A stretch of 32,256 bases of DNA from Desulfobacterium sp. (lineage in GTDB: Bacteria > Desulfobacterota > Desulfobacteria > Desulfobacterales > Desulfobacteraceae), in the NCBI GenBank assembly GCA_016342325.1, contig JAEINR010000070.1, forward strand, positions 1 through 32,256, written 5' to 3'. Made by a program: the position numbers and the translations under genes. Position 1 is the stretch's first letter. Each line of letters starts with the position of its first letter. The notes under the pieces were generated by a model. The model was not told the origin of the DNA. It made no database searches and worked only from the letters and a program-made list of their open reading frames with translations. Below are positions 25,901-32,256 of the stretch, one piece after another.

Positions 25901-26800
25901 ACGTTTCTCCCCATAGAAAAGAGGCGAAAGCAGGGAGTCATAACCGGTGCCGTTCAGGTCCGCCAGTTTAAGAATTCGCTCCCTGGAAAAGGCCGTTTTT
26001 TCCAGGAGCAGGTCAGGCATGTGAACCCCGCCTGCGCCAAAGGTTCCAGATACGTCGTAGAGGGAAAATTTCACCCCCATTTCATCATCCAATACGTTTA
26101 AATCAAGCCCCAATCGCTTTTCAAAAACAAAAGTGCCGATATGGGTGGATGTGCTGTTCTCTGAATCTTCCAGGGCATATTCAGACTGGACAACAAGGAA
26201 CAGTTCACCCGCTTTAATGACCAGGGCAGAATCCGCTGTTGGGGTATGGACAGGGGGAAAAAGTCCCGGGTCTTCAATCTTTTTTCTGCCAAAGTTCAGG
26301 CGCTGAAAATGATTTCCGGATTCCACCTGCACGAGGCCTCCAAGTGCTTTGCTGTAATAAAGGGCAAGTTGCTCATCCCCTTTTAACAACGGCGCAAAAT
26401 AAAACCCGAACCGATCCAGCACCCCGTTTTTTATGAGCAGTTCATCATATTTACCAAAGGTTCCGGCAAAGGAAAGGCCGATTTCGAGATCCCACCCCAT
26501 GCGGGCGGTCTGCAAGGTCTGAATGGCCAGGTTTTTTTCATTGGAAAAGATGCGAAACTGTTTGTCCACAGCAGCAGGAATTTCTGTAAAATGTCTCTCA
26601 AAACTGTTGAGTGCCGTCTGAAGTCTTTTTTGATTGTCCCTTTTGGTCTGTGAAATGTTGAGCAGGGATGAGCCGGTGGCTGAAATAATGGAGGTTACCA
26701 CGACAATAAAGATTGTATATAAAACGGCTTTAGTTCGTAAGGTCTGTTTCATTGGTATATTGGGGGATGAATGCGTTTCGAGATCGCGTATTGCAGTCAT
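22925..26800 (-). CDS. Hybrid sensor kinase with two receivers and Hpt (BarA-like layout)
   Basis: The 1291-residue protein contains a membrane helix (about 24-46), a periplasmic sensor region of about 270 residues (50-320), a second helix (about 323-344), HAMP (about 345-398), PAS (about 410-525), the phospho-acceptor His 555 in ANMSHEIRTPMNAIIGL, and an ATPase domain (NLSSNAVKFT, DSGIGL, GTGLGL). Two receivers follow (Asp 849 in VLMDWKMPGMDG; Asp 995 in IFMDIQMPKMDG), then an Hpt domain with His 1146 in RLVHTVKGVGG. It lies between a solute-binding protein gene (46 nt upstream) and a diguanylate cyclase gene (14 nt downstream) on one strand. The upstream protein probably presents the ligand. 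The start is weakly supported. Confidence 0.94.
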   Translation of the reverse strand: MTAIRDLETHSSPNIPMKQTLRTKAVLYTIFIVVVTSIISATGSSLLNISQTKRDNQKRLQTALNSFERHFTEIPAAVDKQFRIFSNEKNLAIQTLQTARMGWDLEIGLSFAGTFGKYDELLIKNGVLDRFGFYFAPLLKGDEQLALYYSKALGGLVQVESGNHFQRLNFGRKKIEDPGLFPPVHTPTADSALVIKAGELFLVVQSEYALEDSENSTSTHIGTFVFEKRLGLDLNVLDDEMGVKFSLYDVSGTFGAGGVHMPDLLLEKTAFSRERILKLADLNGTGYDSLLSPLFYGEKRVGYISVKIPQAATTLKIKETIKVLAWLSLSIVLGVILISWFLVTRLTRPILELTRAASEIANGNLNQEISVTGKDELGSLAVSFAHMRDAVRGKIQEIQEKNIHLTKAEQNYRGIFENAMEGIFQTTPAGELLTANPAFAQILGYDTVEDALTGITNMEAQLYVDATDRENLKKILETHKIVKGFETKIYRKDGSMIDVSINARRKFDNSNNLLFFEGALEDISERKRTEALRIEKEAAEAATQTKSDFLANMSHEIRTPMNAIIGLTYLILNTKLTGKQYDYMKSIETSSHSLLRIINDILDFSKIEAGKLQMEYVAFSLDEVLTSLSNTVSIKAHEKDVEFLISVDHKVPNFLVGDPLRLGQVLVNLSSNAVKFTDSGEIVIRIEMADEAPAADSSQTMLKFSIEDSGIGLSKEEQDGLFQRFTQADSSTTRKYGGTGLGLTICKRLTEMMGGKIFVESESGKGSTFTFTASLGLQTDKKEKVRKLPENFSKLKILIVDDNPTSRTIFEDMLITYTSVSQAASAKEAISELRVAAKENRPYDIVLMDWKMPGMDGIEATREINRDVQLAAVKPSIILATAYGRQEVMEQAKDVGADGFLIKPVNASMIFDVIMDVVNKQGATLSGPMEPQRDELTALKALGHANILLVEDNEINQQVAMELLKQADVDVTVANNGEESLTAVDKADFQIIFMDIQMPKMDGYEATRRLREMKVDIPIIAMTAHAMVGERERCLQAGMNDYIPKPIDPPDLYAKLIKWISQKDRIIKTDALARPEKAPASLGDVVILPESIPGIDMDAGLKRVAGNRKLYRDLLRSFREKYADVAAEVVRELKMRNYETAGRLVHTVKGVGGNLGATHVYTSASALESSILQGKAEEFNGLSQAFGDTIKVVMEGLPQLDDGHPEETDHRLGPDDAVDFKTALPLLKDLADLLESDLIAAMDTIGALAPLIGASPMGEHYKRLKEQVDNFDTDNASNTLSEIIQQIESAE

Positions 26801-26846
26801 GCCCCCTTGTCCTGTTTCAATTCCGGATTAAAAATTAAATTCCATC

Positions 26847-28325
26847 TTATCTTGGATAGGCATTGGGGAGGGCAGCCCAAGCCCGATAGGCCTTTCGTTG
26901 CTCATTTTCACCAATGGCCTGGGTCAACCGGTTCCACCTGGCTGCAACCGTATCCAACGCCTGCTGTGGGGTGGCCTCACCCCTGAAAGCGGCTGTCAAC
27001 CCTTCCGTCAAGGCAAGTTCATATCGGTTAATCTGAATCAGGGAAAGATCAAGGAGTCCCCTTTTCCCACTGCTTATTTCCTGGAGAAGGTCCAGGTATT
27101 CCGGGGCATTGGGCCACCTGTTCCGGTAGGCGGGACTTTTAAAATGGCTGACCCGGTAGGGATCCCTCAGGCTGTAGGGGATCTGAACCCGCTCAAGGCT
27201 GATTTTTCTGCTGGTAAGCCATTGAATAAATAGATAGGCGGCCTCCTTTTGAGTGCTATGGGCAGATATGGAGAGTCCGAATCCAGCGGACAGCCCCGAA
27301 TATCCGCCCGGGGTGATGGCGTAGCCCACCTTGCCTGCAACCTTGCTCTTTGGCACCCAGGACAATTGTTCCGTATCCAGTCCATATCCTTCAGACCATC
27401 TGCCCAGGGGGGGCCAAAATTCAGTCATGGCGATTTTGCCGCCTATAAAGGCACTTAATACCTCCATGAAGCCCCATTTGTCAGCGCCCGGGGGCATCAG
27501 TTGCTGGCGGTTAACCATCTCCTCCAAGGTCTTGACACCGATCTTACTGTTGATGGCAGTCTTCATGGATTTTGCATCAAAAAAACGGCCCCCGTTGGTT
27601 CTGAAACGTTCTTCAAAGAAATAAAAGGAGAGGCTGTCATGGATCATGGCAGTGCCGTATAGGTTTGGCGCATAGCTATCCGAAAAAAAACCGGCTATCT
27701 CATCAAAGGATTTCCACGTTTCCGGGGGAGCGAGTTCATACCCGTATTTTGCCTTGAATTTCCGCTTATTTCCAGGATCTTCAAACAGATCCCTCCGGTA
27801 GTACAGGGATATGACATCTCCGTCATCCGGGATGGAATAGACTTTACCATCCCAGGACATCCAGTTTTGCCTGAAGGCCTGGGCAATATCATCGAGTTCA
27901 GCACGGTATCCATACCTGTCCAGGTATGGATCCAGGGGCGCGATGGCACCGATTCTAACACAGTCTATAAGACGGTTGGGAACGATGTTGAATATGTCAT
28001 ACCTGCCCGATTTTTCAAAAGATTCGGTTTCTATGGCTGGATACGTCTCACCGATCATCAGCTGAACGACATTGATTTTAATCCCGGTCAATTGTTCCCA
28101 CAAGGGAGCTGAATAGAGTAGCACCTCCTGGGCCATAAGTCCTTTATTCCAGGTGACATTAAGGGTGAGCCCCCTGTATTTCTGGGCAGCCTGAACCGCC
28201 TTATCCGCCATGTTACCCCATGAAAGGACAGGCGAAATCAAAAGACTCAGAAACAGGCAAAGAAAACCGCCGATGATCGTTTTTTGAAATTTCATAATCC
28301 CTTTAACTTGGTCTTTAATTTGCAC
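26847..28325 (-). CDS. Periplasmic solute-binding protein (sugar-type, family 1)
   Basis: The protein has 492 residues from a GTG at 28325, or 482 from an ATG at 28295. The second start puts the signal peptide (MKFQKTIIGGFLCLFLSLLI) at the true N-terminus, while the GTG has the better AAGGG spacing. The mature part looks like extracellular solute-binding proteins of sugar ABC transporters: LTLNVTW near the start, PIDxY-like APLDPYL, WDGKVYSIPDDGDVISLYYRRDLF, then PETWKSFDEIAGFF. No permease or ATPase genes are nearby. Instead a membrane hybrid kinase follows after 46 nt, so it probably serves as the sensing partner of that kinase. Confidence 0.88.
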   Translation of the reverse strand: MQIKDQVKGIMKFQKTIIGGFLCLFLSLLISPVLSWGNMADKAVQAAQKYRGLTLNVTWNKGLMAQEVLLYSAPLWEQLTGIKINVVQLMIGETYPAIETESFEKSGRYDIFNIVPNRLIDCVRIGAIAPLDPYLDRYGYRAELDDIAQAFRQNWMSWDGKVYSIPDDGDVISLYYRRDLFEDPGNKRKFKAKYGYELAPPETWKSFDEIAGFFSDSYAPNLYGTAMIHDSLSFYFFEERFRTNGGRFFDAKSMKTAINSKIGVKTLEEMVNRQQLMPPGADKWGFMEVLSAFIGGKIAMTEFWPPLGRWSEGYGLDTEQLSWVPKSKVAGKVGYAITPGGYSGLSAGFGLSISAHSTQKEAAYLFIQWLTSRKISLERVQIPYSLRDPYRVSHFKSPAYRNRWPNAPEYLDLLQEISSGKRGLLDLSLIQINRYELALTEGLTAAFRGEATPQQALDTVAARWNRLTQAIGENEQRKAYRAWAALPNAYPR

Positions 28326-28354
28326 CCATAACCCTTACGCTTAAACATGGACAC

Positions 28355-28383
28355 ACCTTATCATTGAGTTGTCACAAAGTCAA
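28355..28383 (-). promoter_or_regulatory. Candidate sigma-70 promoter of the binding protein-kinase-cyclase operon
   Basis: On the minus strand TTGACT (28383-28378) and TAAGGT (28360-28355) are 17 nt apart, close to the -35/-10 consensus in the first box and weaker in the second. They lie about 30-60 nt before the start of the solute-binding protein. Confidence 0.4.
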
Positions 28384-28412
28384 AAAGCATGACACGTACA
28401 GCAAGGGAACAT

Positions 28413-29282
28413 CTATGCCAGGGACGCCACCGTTCCCCAGACCGCTTCAATGGCCCGGGCAACACCGCATCGGTTGTTCGAACAAACCGTTCTGAACCGG
28501 GATTTAAGATCCGTGGGGGCATTGTCCACGACAAATCCGTGCCCTGCCCAGTCCAGGAGATCCTGGTCATTGTAATCGTTGCCCAGGGCAACCACATTGG
28601 CTGGATCCACGCCCAGACGCGTCCCAAGCCAGGAAGCCGCCTGGCTCTTGGACACGAACCGGGGAAAGACCTCTATCCACACAGACCGGTGATCCAGGGG
28701 AGAGGTGGCCTTGATAACGCTGAAACCGGGAAGCAACCGCCGTGCCTTTGTAACAACGCCCAAGGCCTCGTTCTTTGGAACAATGGCAAGCACCTGGGTG
28801 GCCCTGCCAAATCCGTTGATTTTCCCTGACCCCATGGCCGAAGCACACTGTCTGTAGAGTTCGATCCGGGACCAGAAATCGGGGTTGGATCGCCCATGGG
28901 AACGGAACACAAACTCCCGGGTGCGGGGAATTGCTTTATGAACCATGTAGTCCAGGCCCTGGCCCTCGAAATAGGTGGTGATGCGGTCAACATCGCCCTG
29001 GCCCAGGGAGTACTGTCGGATCAGGTTTGCCTGGGGAAACGCCATAATGCCAGCCCCGGTGGAGAAAATAACATAATCTACGGGCAGGACCCTGCCAGGG
29101 CCCATGAACCCCAGTTCTTCCATGATCTCCTTAAAGGAGTCCCAGGAGCGCCCCGTGGCAACAACCCGGGTGATCCCCCTTTTGCCCAACGCCCCAAGGG
29201 CGCTGATATCGGCATCGGCCAGCTGTTTGTCATCCCTGAGCAGGGTGCCGTCAAGATCGGTGATGAACATTCCGGGAATCAT
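28413..29282 (-). CDS. HAD-superfamily phosphatase (Cof/SPP-like, type IIB)
   Basis: The 289-residue enzyme has all HAD motifs: DLDGT with nucleophile Asp 9 and acid Asp 11, Thr in VVATGRS, a Lys after a C2-type cap domain (VSKSQAASWL), and ALGNDYNDQDLL. The type IIB cap suggests a sugar-phosphate substrate, such as sucrose-phosphate or mannosyl-phosphoglycerate phosphatases, but the exact substrate is not visible. I chose the ATG at 29282 because it overlaps the stop of the upstream peptidase gene as ATGA, a normal coupling arrangement; a longer frame begins at 29306 inside that gene. Confidence 0.9.
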   Translation of the reverse strand: MIPGMFITDLDGTLLRDDKQLADADISALGALGKRGITRVVATGRSWDSFKEIMEELGFMGPGRVLPVDYVIFSTGAGIMAFPQANLIRQYSLGQGDVDRITTYFEGQGLDYMVHKAIPRTREFVFRSHGRSNPDFWSRIELYRQCASAMGSGKINGFGRATQVLAIVPKNEALGVVTKARRLLPGFSVIKATSPLDHRSVWIEVFPRFVSKSQAASWLGTRLGVDPANVVALGNDYNDQDLLDWAGHGFVVDNAPTDLKSRFRTVCSNNRCGVARAIEAVWGTVASLA

Positions 29283-30115
29283 GAAGCCACGACCTTTATG
29301 TGCCAAGGCTCGAACCGGACCCCCAAACGGTTGCCCCGGGTGTAACGCAGCTTCACATACCCTGTGTCAACCAGGCTCGAATAAACCCGGGTGGTGGTGA
29401 ACCTTTCCGTGAAATTGGCAATGCCGAACCCAATCTTGCCCACGTCGAAATCCCCGACCCCGTGATAGGAGTATCCGGGCGGTGCCAGGGACCTTGAGGC
29501 AAGGGAGAGGTTTCCTTCATGGGCCTGGGCCTTGGACAGGAACAGGAGCATCTGCTTGACAATTCCCCGCAATCCGGAGGTGAGCACGGCGTCCTTGCCC
29601 ACATCGGCCTTGATTTTTTTATAGGTCGCAAGGGGGGTTCCCCTGTACAGGCAATTCCCGGTCCCCGGGATCTTAACGATATTTTTCAAACGGATGGTGT
29701 CCGTGATCCTTAAAAGCTTTTTCTCGCCCAGGAACCCGTAGATGGAGGCATCCTCATAAAAGAGTCTCTCCATAAACGCCACCTCTGCGGGGGTAAAGGC
29801 GCCAATGGAAGAATAGGCTGCGGCGTTGGACACGGCATCGTCAAACCCCATCAAGGAGAAGTTGCCGTACCCCATGGTGCGTCGAACCCGCTTCAGCCGT
29901 GCCACCACGGACGCGAGAACCGGCAGGTCCCCGGAATCCAGGAACACATCCATCTCATGGGTCTCGTTGATACCCAGGCGCCCGGGAAGGTTATCCCTGG
30001 CGGCCAGATCACAATTCGAGTCCTTGGGCAAGGCCAGGGCCCGGGCAAACGCCGGAGGACAAAATCCCGAGGCTGCCGCCAGGATCGTTCCTGCTATGAA
30101 TTCTCTTCTGTTCAT
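29279..30115 (-). CDS. Tat-exported M15-type peptidase (VanY/D-Ala-D-Ala carboxypeptidase-like)
   Basis: The 278-residue protein begins with a twin-Arg signal (NRREFIAGTILAAASG). The C-terminal half has the M15 pattern: TSGLRGIVKQ (about 179-188), then S-x-H-x2-G-x2-D in SYHGVGDFD with likely zinc ligands His 218 and Asp 224, and FEPWH with the catalytic Glu 269 and ligand His 272. Such enzymes cleave D-Ala peptides of the cell wall. The N-terminal 150 residues are not recognised and may be a binding region. Its stop overlaps the start of the HAD phosphatase by 4 nt, so they form an operon; the metabolic link is unclear. Confidence 0.82.
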   Translation of the reverse strand: MNRREFIAGTILAAASGFCPPAFARALALPKDSNCDLAARDNLPGRLGINETHEMDVFLDSGDLPVLASVVARLKRVRRTMGYGNFSLMGFDDAVSNAAAYSSIGAFTPAEVAFMERLFYEDASIYGFLGEKKLLRITDTIRLKNIVKIPGTGNCLYRGTPLATYKKIKADVGKDAVLTSGLRGIVKQMLLFLSKAQAHEGNLSLASRSLAPPGYSYHGVGDFDVGKIGFGIANFTERFTTTRVYSSLVDTGYVKLRYTRGNRLGVRFEPWHIKVVAS

Positions 30116-30293
30116 GACAGACCTTTGATAACCGTTTTTTCAATCGGAATCAACATTATTTAACACTTGAACTATTTTCAGCAACAGGTAATATAACGAT
30201 TATTATCCCCGCTTGCATACGAATTCTTCGACATCCAGGACACTTTTATGTTTACGGACGTTACCGTCATCAACAAATAAAAAGGAGACAAGG

Positions 30294-30890
30294 ATGAAAT
30301 ACAGGATCGCGTTTCTTGCTGCCGGCATTCTGGCAGGTTTCGTTTTGAGCAGCCAGTACCATGGCTCCCAACAAAAACAAGTTGTCGCCGGAGGGGAAAA
30401 AATTGATGCGTCCCATTCCCGGGCCACGGGTTTGGAAAAACCCGCGTCAACACCTGTGCACCGCCTTGAGAAAGCCGGTCCATTGGGAACAGAAACCGAA
30501 CCGGATGCAAAGATGCCTGGAAATGATTTTGTAGATCCGCTGGTGCTGGCAGATAGGTTTCCCGGCAACATTGCACTTCCCCCGGTAACAGCGGAAGCCA
30601 GGGAACGCAAAAAGCGGGAACGGAGTGAAAGAAACCTGGAATTTGGAAAAATCGTTGCAAACAAATCCACAGAACAAGAGATCCTGGCCTATTACGATCA
30701 CCAGCGCCAGCTGTCTGAAGACAGCAAACAGATCCTTGAATTTGTCCTGGCTAGGTACGGGGATCGGTTCAGTGAAAAAAATATCAAAAAACACGAATTC
30801 ATGCTTGCCCAGTTTAAAAAGAAGCTTGAGTACATCCCCGTGAAGGAATCCGAAGCCATTGCAAGACTGAGAACCAGGGCAGAAGAGTAA
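30294..30890 (+). CDS. Membrane-anchored hypothetical protein
   Basis: The 198-residue protein has an N-terminal hydrophobic segment (KYRIAFLAAGILAGFVLSS), either an anchor or a signal peptide. A Pro/Thr-containing linker follows to about residue 95, then a long charged helical part (ARERKKRERSERNLEFGKIV onwards) that may form a coiled coil. I do not recognise a family. I chose the ATG at 30294 because AAAGGAGA lies 7 nt before it; the frame is open further back to 30213 but without a ribosome-binding site. The layout of anchor, linker and helical domain vaguely resembles lipase foldases, and it converges on an esterase gene, but no diagnostic motif supports that. Confidence 0.75.
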   Translation: MKYRIAFLAAGILAGFVLSSQYHGSQQKQVVAGGEKIDASHSRATGLEKPASTPVHRLEKAGPLGTETEPDAKMPGNDFVDPLVLADRFPGNIALPPVTAEARERKKRERSERNLEFGKIVANKSTEQEILAYYDHQRQLSEDSKQILEFVLARYGDRFSEKNIKKHEFMLAQFKKKLEYIPVKESEAIARLRTRAEE

Positions 30891-30898
30891 ATTTAGAT

Positions 30899-30938
30899 TT
30901 CGCCGGGCGCCCTACCGCCTGCAGGGCGCACCGGCGAA
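30899..30938. terminator. Strong bidirectional hairpin terminator
   Basis: TTCGCCGGGCGCCCT pairs with AGGGCGC-A-CCGGCGAA around a 9-nt loop, a 15-bp GC-rich stem with one bulge. TTTAAGTTTTT follows on the plus strand and an A/T-rich stretch lies on the other side. It sits between two convergent genes and can serve both. Confidence 0.88.
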
Positions 30939-30962
30939 TTTAAGTTTTTGCTACCTTACGGA

Positions 30963-32174
30963 TCAGATCATCTCCATCAACAGATCAAGCAACTCCCACC
31001 CCCAGTAGGGCTTTGTCAGTTCATCAGGATCCGGCGTCTCATAATATTGCATGGCTCCCATGTTAACATTACTGTCCAAAAGCGCTTCCACATAACTTCC
31101 CATATCCATGCCGGTTCCGGTGATGTCCGTGTCGTCAAAGGAGAGGACACAGGTGCAGTGGCTCTCATTAAACGGTCGGTAATAGGGAATAAAATAGCCC
31201 ATATTATTATTACTGGCATAGAGGTCATCGTACATATCGAGCAGGTATTCCTGGTCTTCTGCCCAGTATTGATGGATTTCGTCTGTAGTTATGCCGCCAT
31301 GGAAACCTTCGTAGGAGTACCCGGAATAGATCGCATCCATGGTGAACTGGGTATGGGCCAGCCTGTCCCCGGGGTATGTATTGGACAACGCAGTGTTAAG
31401 GGTTCCGAAATTGTCACGATCAAACCAGCTGAAAAAATCTTCCCCCAGCGCATCAAGCACGGTGTCAGCGTTCCAGGCACTTCTTATCTTTTGATGAAGT
31501 GGTGAGGATTGGTCTGGCGCACCATCGGCCGTGTAGTATATAGGGCCTGAATCGTTCAGCAGGACCGCGTTTTCAACCCGATTCCCCAGCGCCTCGCGGA
31601 TGAAATGGTAATTTAAAAAAGCGCCTGCCCCGCCGGCGCTGCATCCGGTGACCATCAAGTTAGGAATGGTATCAAAGGACTCGCTGTAGGGTCCGTTCTT
31701 CATCCAGTTCAGCACGCCCTGCACATTGTTGTATCCTGCATGGTGCCAGGGAAACGTCCCTTCCTCCCCTGGGATATCGTATTCCATATCGTTGTTACCG
31801 ATATGTATGTCACCGGTGCAGTAAGGAATAAAAACAATGTTCCAGTCTTTGGTGGGAACGCTGTCCCAGGGATGGACCCGGAAAACAAACGGCGACATCA
31901 GGGCGGGGATTGAAAACCCCTCCATGTAATCATCCGGAATTCCGTTGGGATTTGCCGCCCCCCGGATGCCTTCCTGGCCTGAACAGCTGGGATAGTCCCA
32001 GCATGCGCCGCCGGCCTCAAAATAGATGAGAACATTTTTTGAGGTCATGGACGGATTCACGAAAAATTTGTAGGGCGTTCCGTTACCGCACTGGCATCCG
32101 TCGTCGGTTACCGTAACGAGATTCCACTTGTAATACTGCATATCTTCATCGCACCCAGCAAGCAAAAAAGGCAC
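30963..32174 (-). CDS. Pectin acetylesterase/Notum-family hydrolase, lipoprotein
   Basis: The protein has 403 residues from the GTG at 32174. It has the family pattern: CGNGTPYKFFVNP, then FEAGGACWDYPSCSG (oxyanion region), the nucleophile motif GCSAGGAG, DSGP, and a late His in NESHCTC; with an Asp these form a Ser hydrolase triad. Many Cys residues fit an exported protein. It should remove acyl groups from a polysaccharide or protein; the substrate is unknown. The N-terminus MPFLLAGCDED carries a lipobox (LAGC) but no charged region. A better start, ATG 32202 (MTKPNIYLF...), is out of frame by one T in a T6 run at 32175-32180. Confidence 0.8.
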   Translation of the reverse strand: MPFLLAGCDEDMQYYKWNLVTVTDDGCQCGNGTPYKFFVNPSMTSKNVLIYFEAGGACWDYPSCSGQEGIRGAANPNGIPDDYMEGFSIPALMSPFVFRVHPWDSVPTKDWNIVFIPYCTGDIHIGNNDMEYDIPGEEGTFPWHHAGYNNVQGVLNWMKNGPYSESFDTIPNLMVTGCSAGGAGAFLNYHFIREALGNRVENAVLLNDSGPIYYTADGAPDQSSPLHQKIRSAWNADTVLDALGEDFFSWFDRDNFGTLNTALSNTYPGDRLAHTQFTMDAIYSGYSYEGFHGGITTDEIHQYWAEDQEYLLDMYDDLYASNNNMGYFIPYYRPFNESHCTCVLSFDDTDITGTGMDMGSYVEALLDSNVNMGAMQYYETPDPDELTKPYWGWELLDLLMEMI

Positions 32175-32256
32175 AAAAAAGGTAAATGTTCGGCTTAGTC
32201 ATTCATGCTGTAAAATCTGATTGTTCTTCAAATCAAAAAACTACGGGACACGAACC

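Noticed and set aside
30213-30293. Longer start for the membrane-anchored hypothetical protein
   Set aside because: The extra 27 residues have no ribosome-binding site and would bury the hydrophobic N-terminal segment; the ATG at 30294 has AAAGGAGA at the right distance.

Overview
The window looks like chromosomal DNA of a Gram-negative, sensory-rich bacterium, most likely a Desulfobacterota (Desulfobacteraceae-like) sulfate reducer. This is inference from gene style: many multi-domain PAS/Cache/GAF kinases, NtrC-type regulators with sigma-54 promoters, outer-membrane porins, and the CKKIRDD zinc module I associate with that phylum. There is no rRNA and no CRISPR array. The only RNA gene is tRNA-Arg(TCT).

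Left part (1-4760): an insertion-sequence end (401-458, IS21-like by inference) abuts a histidine kinase that has lost its N-terminal sensor region. The kinase is followed by an NtrC-type regulator. Next come a perfect 15-bp inverted repeat, a textbook sigma-54 promoter and a small helical-repeat protein, so kinase, regulator, enhancer site, promoter and target lie side by side. A decayed GIY-YIG/DUF4357 gene and the tRNA follow.

Middle part (4760-19100): a membrane protein with the CKKIRDD module, then a second NtrC-type regulator and its hybrid kinase, run leftward. They diverge from a chemoreceptor gene that has its own sigma-54 promoter, nearly identical to the first. The chemoreceptor leads an operon with a small periplasmic binding protein and a porin. 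This block was duplicated. The second copy kept a scrap of upstream DNA, the last bases of the chemoreceptor gene, a nonsense-mutated binding protein and an intact diverged porin. A REC-zinc-ribbon protein sits between the copies. A Cache-PAS histidine kinase with a long structured leader follows.

Right part (19200-32256): a small secreted protein; a Cache-HAMP-PAS protein that ends in the CKKIRDD module instead of a kinase; and a leftward cassette of solute-binding protein, hybrid kinase (two REC, one Hpt) and REC-GGDEF diguanylate cyclase, with no transporter permease nearby. Then come a translationally coupled M15 peptidase and HAD phosphatase, a membrane-anchored unknown, a strong bidirectional terminator, and a pectin-acetylesterase/Notum-like lipoprotein whose signal peptide is split by a frameshift in a poly-T run.

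The theme is signal transduction: at least two sigma-54 two-component circuits lie beside their likely targets, and periplasmic binding proteins are coupled to receptors and c-di-GMP output.
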